NCBI GenBank assembly: GCA_012035435.1
Contig: JAAUPH010000168.1
Location: 1-5,912, forward strand
Length of the DNA stretch: 5,912 nucleotides
From: Sphingopyxis sp.
GTDB lineage: Bacteria > Pseudomonadota > Alphaproteobacteria > Sphingomonadales > Sphingomonadaceae
Reading direction: 5' to 3'
The position numbers and the translations under genes are program-made. Below are positions 4,888-5,912 of the stretch, one piece after another. Below the pieces are notes generated by a model. That model saw only the letters and a list, made by a program, of their open reading frames with translations. It was not told the origin of the DNA and made no database searches. Positions within the stretch are counted from its first letter, which is position 1; the number at the start of each line of letters is the position of its first letter.

Positions 4888-5912
4888 TGCGCACCCTCTT
4901 CGCCAAGATCTGGGACAGCCATGTCGTTGCGGACCTCGGAGGCGGAACCGCGCTGATCGCCATCGACCGTATCTTCCTGCATGAGCGCACCGGCGCGGCG
5001 GCGCTCAAGTCGCTGGCCGAGGCCAAGCGCACGGTCGCCGATCCGGCGCGGGTTTTTGCCGTGATGGACCATATCGTCGACACGCGGCCCGGCCGCGGCG
5101 ACGGGACCCTGATGGCGGGCGGCAATGGCTTCATCACCGAAACCCGCGCGGCCTGCCGCGAGGCGGGCATCACATTGTTCGATGTGAACGACGTCGATCA
5201 GGGGATCACCCATGTGATTTCCCCCGAGCTGGGCATCGTCCTACCTGGCTGCACGCTGATCGCGCCCGACAGCCATACGTGCACACAGGGGGCATTCGGT
5301 GCGCTTGCCTGGGGCATTGGGTCGAGTGAGGCCGAACATGCCATGGCAACCGGCACACTGCGCGTCGCCCGGCCCCGGACCATGCGGGTCACGTTTACGG
5401 GCGCGCTGGCGCCGGGGGTGACCGCGAAGGATATGATCCTGACGCTCCTTGCCCGGCATGGCTCGGGCGGCGGCGCAGGGCATGTGGTCGAATTTGCTGG
5501 CGAAGCGGTAACCGCGCTGGACATGGAAGCGCGGCAAACGCTGTGCAACATGGCGACCGAATTTGCGGCCTTCACCGGCATCATCGCGCCCGATGACAAA
5601 ACCCGCGCCTATCTGACGGGCCGGCGCTATGCCCCCGATCCGCTGCCCGCCTGGTCCGATCTGGTGAGCGATGTGGGTGCGAGCTTCGACGCCGAAATTG
5701 CCATTGATGCAAGCGCGATTACGCCGATGGTCAGCTGGGGCACCTCGCCAGGCCAAGCCATCGGCATCGACGGTTGCGTCCCCGCCGATGCCGATGCGCG
5801 GGCGCTCGCCTATATCGGGCTGGCGGCGGGGCAGCCGATTGCACGAACACCGGTCGACGCAGCGTTCATCGGCAGCTGCACCAATGCCCGCCTGTCCGAC
5901 CTGCGCCGTGCC
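4887..5912 (+). CDS. LeuC-like aconitase-superfamily dehydratase, large subunit (3' end off the window)
   Basis: 342 codons are visible from a GTG start; a full LeuC-type subunit is about 420-470 residues. Landmarks in order: TLFAKIWDSHVV (3-14), AIDRIFLHERTG (25-36), VMDHIVDTR (59-67), VISPELGIVLPG (110-121), APDSHTCTQGAFGALAWGIG (126-145), SSEAEHAMATGTL (146-158), NMATEFAAFTGIIAPDD (221-237), and FIGSCTNAR (327-335) with Cys331, the first ligand of the [4Fe-4S] cluster. The later C-x-x-C pair would fall beyond the edge. The family dehydrates/hydrates hydroxy-dicarboxylates, with a separate small subunit expected next. The 'NMATEF' block departs from the usual leucine-pathway 'NM(S/A)IE' form, and the gene is coupled to catabolic genes. 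A specialised hydratase (for example of a maleate- or citraconate-type acid) is therefore more likely than leucine biosynthesis, but isopropylmalate dehydratase is not excluded. Confidence 0.87.
   Translation, partial: MRTLFAKIWDSHVVADLGGGTALIAIDRIFLHERTGAAALKSLAEAKRTVADPARVFAVMDHIVDTRPGRGDGTLMAGGNGFITETRAACREAGITLFDVNDVDQGITHVISPELGIVLPGCTLIAPDSHTCTQGAFGALAWGIGSSEAEHAMATGTLRVARPRTMRVTFTGALAPGVTAKDMILTLLARHGSGGGAGHVVEFAGEAVTALDMEARQTLCNMATEFAAFTGIIAPDDKTRAYLTGRRYAPDPLPAWSDLVSDVGASFDAEIAIDASAITPMVSWGTSPGQAIGIDGCVPADADARALAYIGLAAGQPIARTPVDAAFIGSCTNARLSDLRRA

Overview
The window is high-GC DNA with tightly packed, translationally coupled genes. It carries an intergenic inverted repeat (around 1171-1263) of a kind I recall as abundant in sphingomonad genomes, so the best guess is an alphaproteobacterium of the Sphingomonadales. 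No RNA gene, CRISPR array or intact mobile element is visible. All genes are metabolic enzymes, and the layout looks like an accessory catabolic locus rather than housekeeping DNA.

There are two divergent transcription units facing away from a short control region at 2967-3039. The leftward unit is, in order of transcription: a cysteine amidohydrolase of the isochorismatase / N-carbamoylsarcosine amidase type (2268-2966), two paralogous PuuE-like polysaccharide-deacetylase-fold hydrolases (1277-2146 and 244-1155), and the N-terminus of an aldehyde dehydrogenase (1-247, running off the window). The rightward unit is: an alpha/beta hydrolase with an unusual C-terminal extension and a frameshift at a run of six C (3040-4266, continuing out of frame to 4399), a small beta-barrel-like protein of unknown function (4405-4887), and a LeuC-like aconitase-superfamily dehydratase large subunit (4887 to the window end). 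A small subunit (LeuD-like) would be expected just beyond the right edge.

The control region contains a perfect 12-bp palindrome, TTGTCCGGACAA, of the form bound by GntR-family (FCD type) repressors. Both units could therefore be switched together by one regulator, which is not encoded in the window. Two repeat elements interrupt the leftward unit: a pair of mutually inverted 27-bp hairpins (2161-2250) between the amidase and the first deacetylase-fold gene, and the sphingomonad-type repeat between the two deacetylase-fold genes.

Taken together there are up to four C-N or ester hydrolases of three unrelated folds, an aldehyde dehydrogenase and a hydro-lyase. This suggests stepwise opening of a cyclic amide/imide or similar N-containing compound, deamidation to an (unsaturated) dicarboxylate, and hydration of that acid into central metabolism. 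The substrate cannot be read from the sequence and this pathway is an inference.
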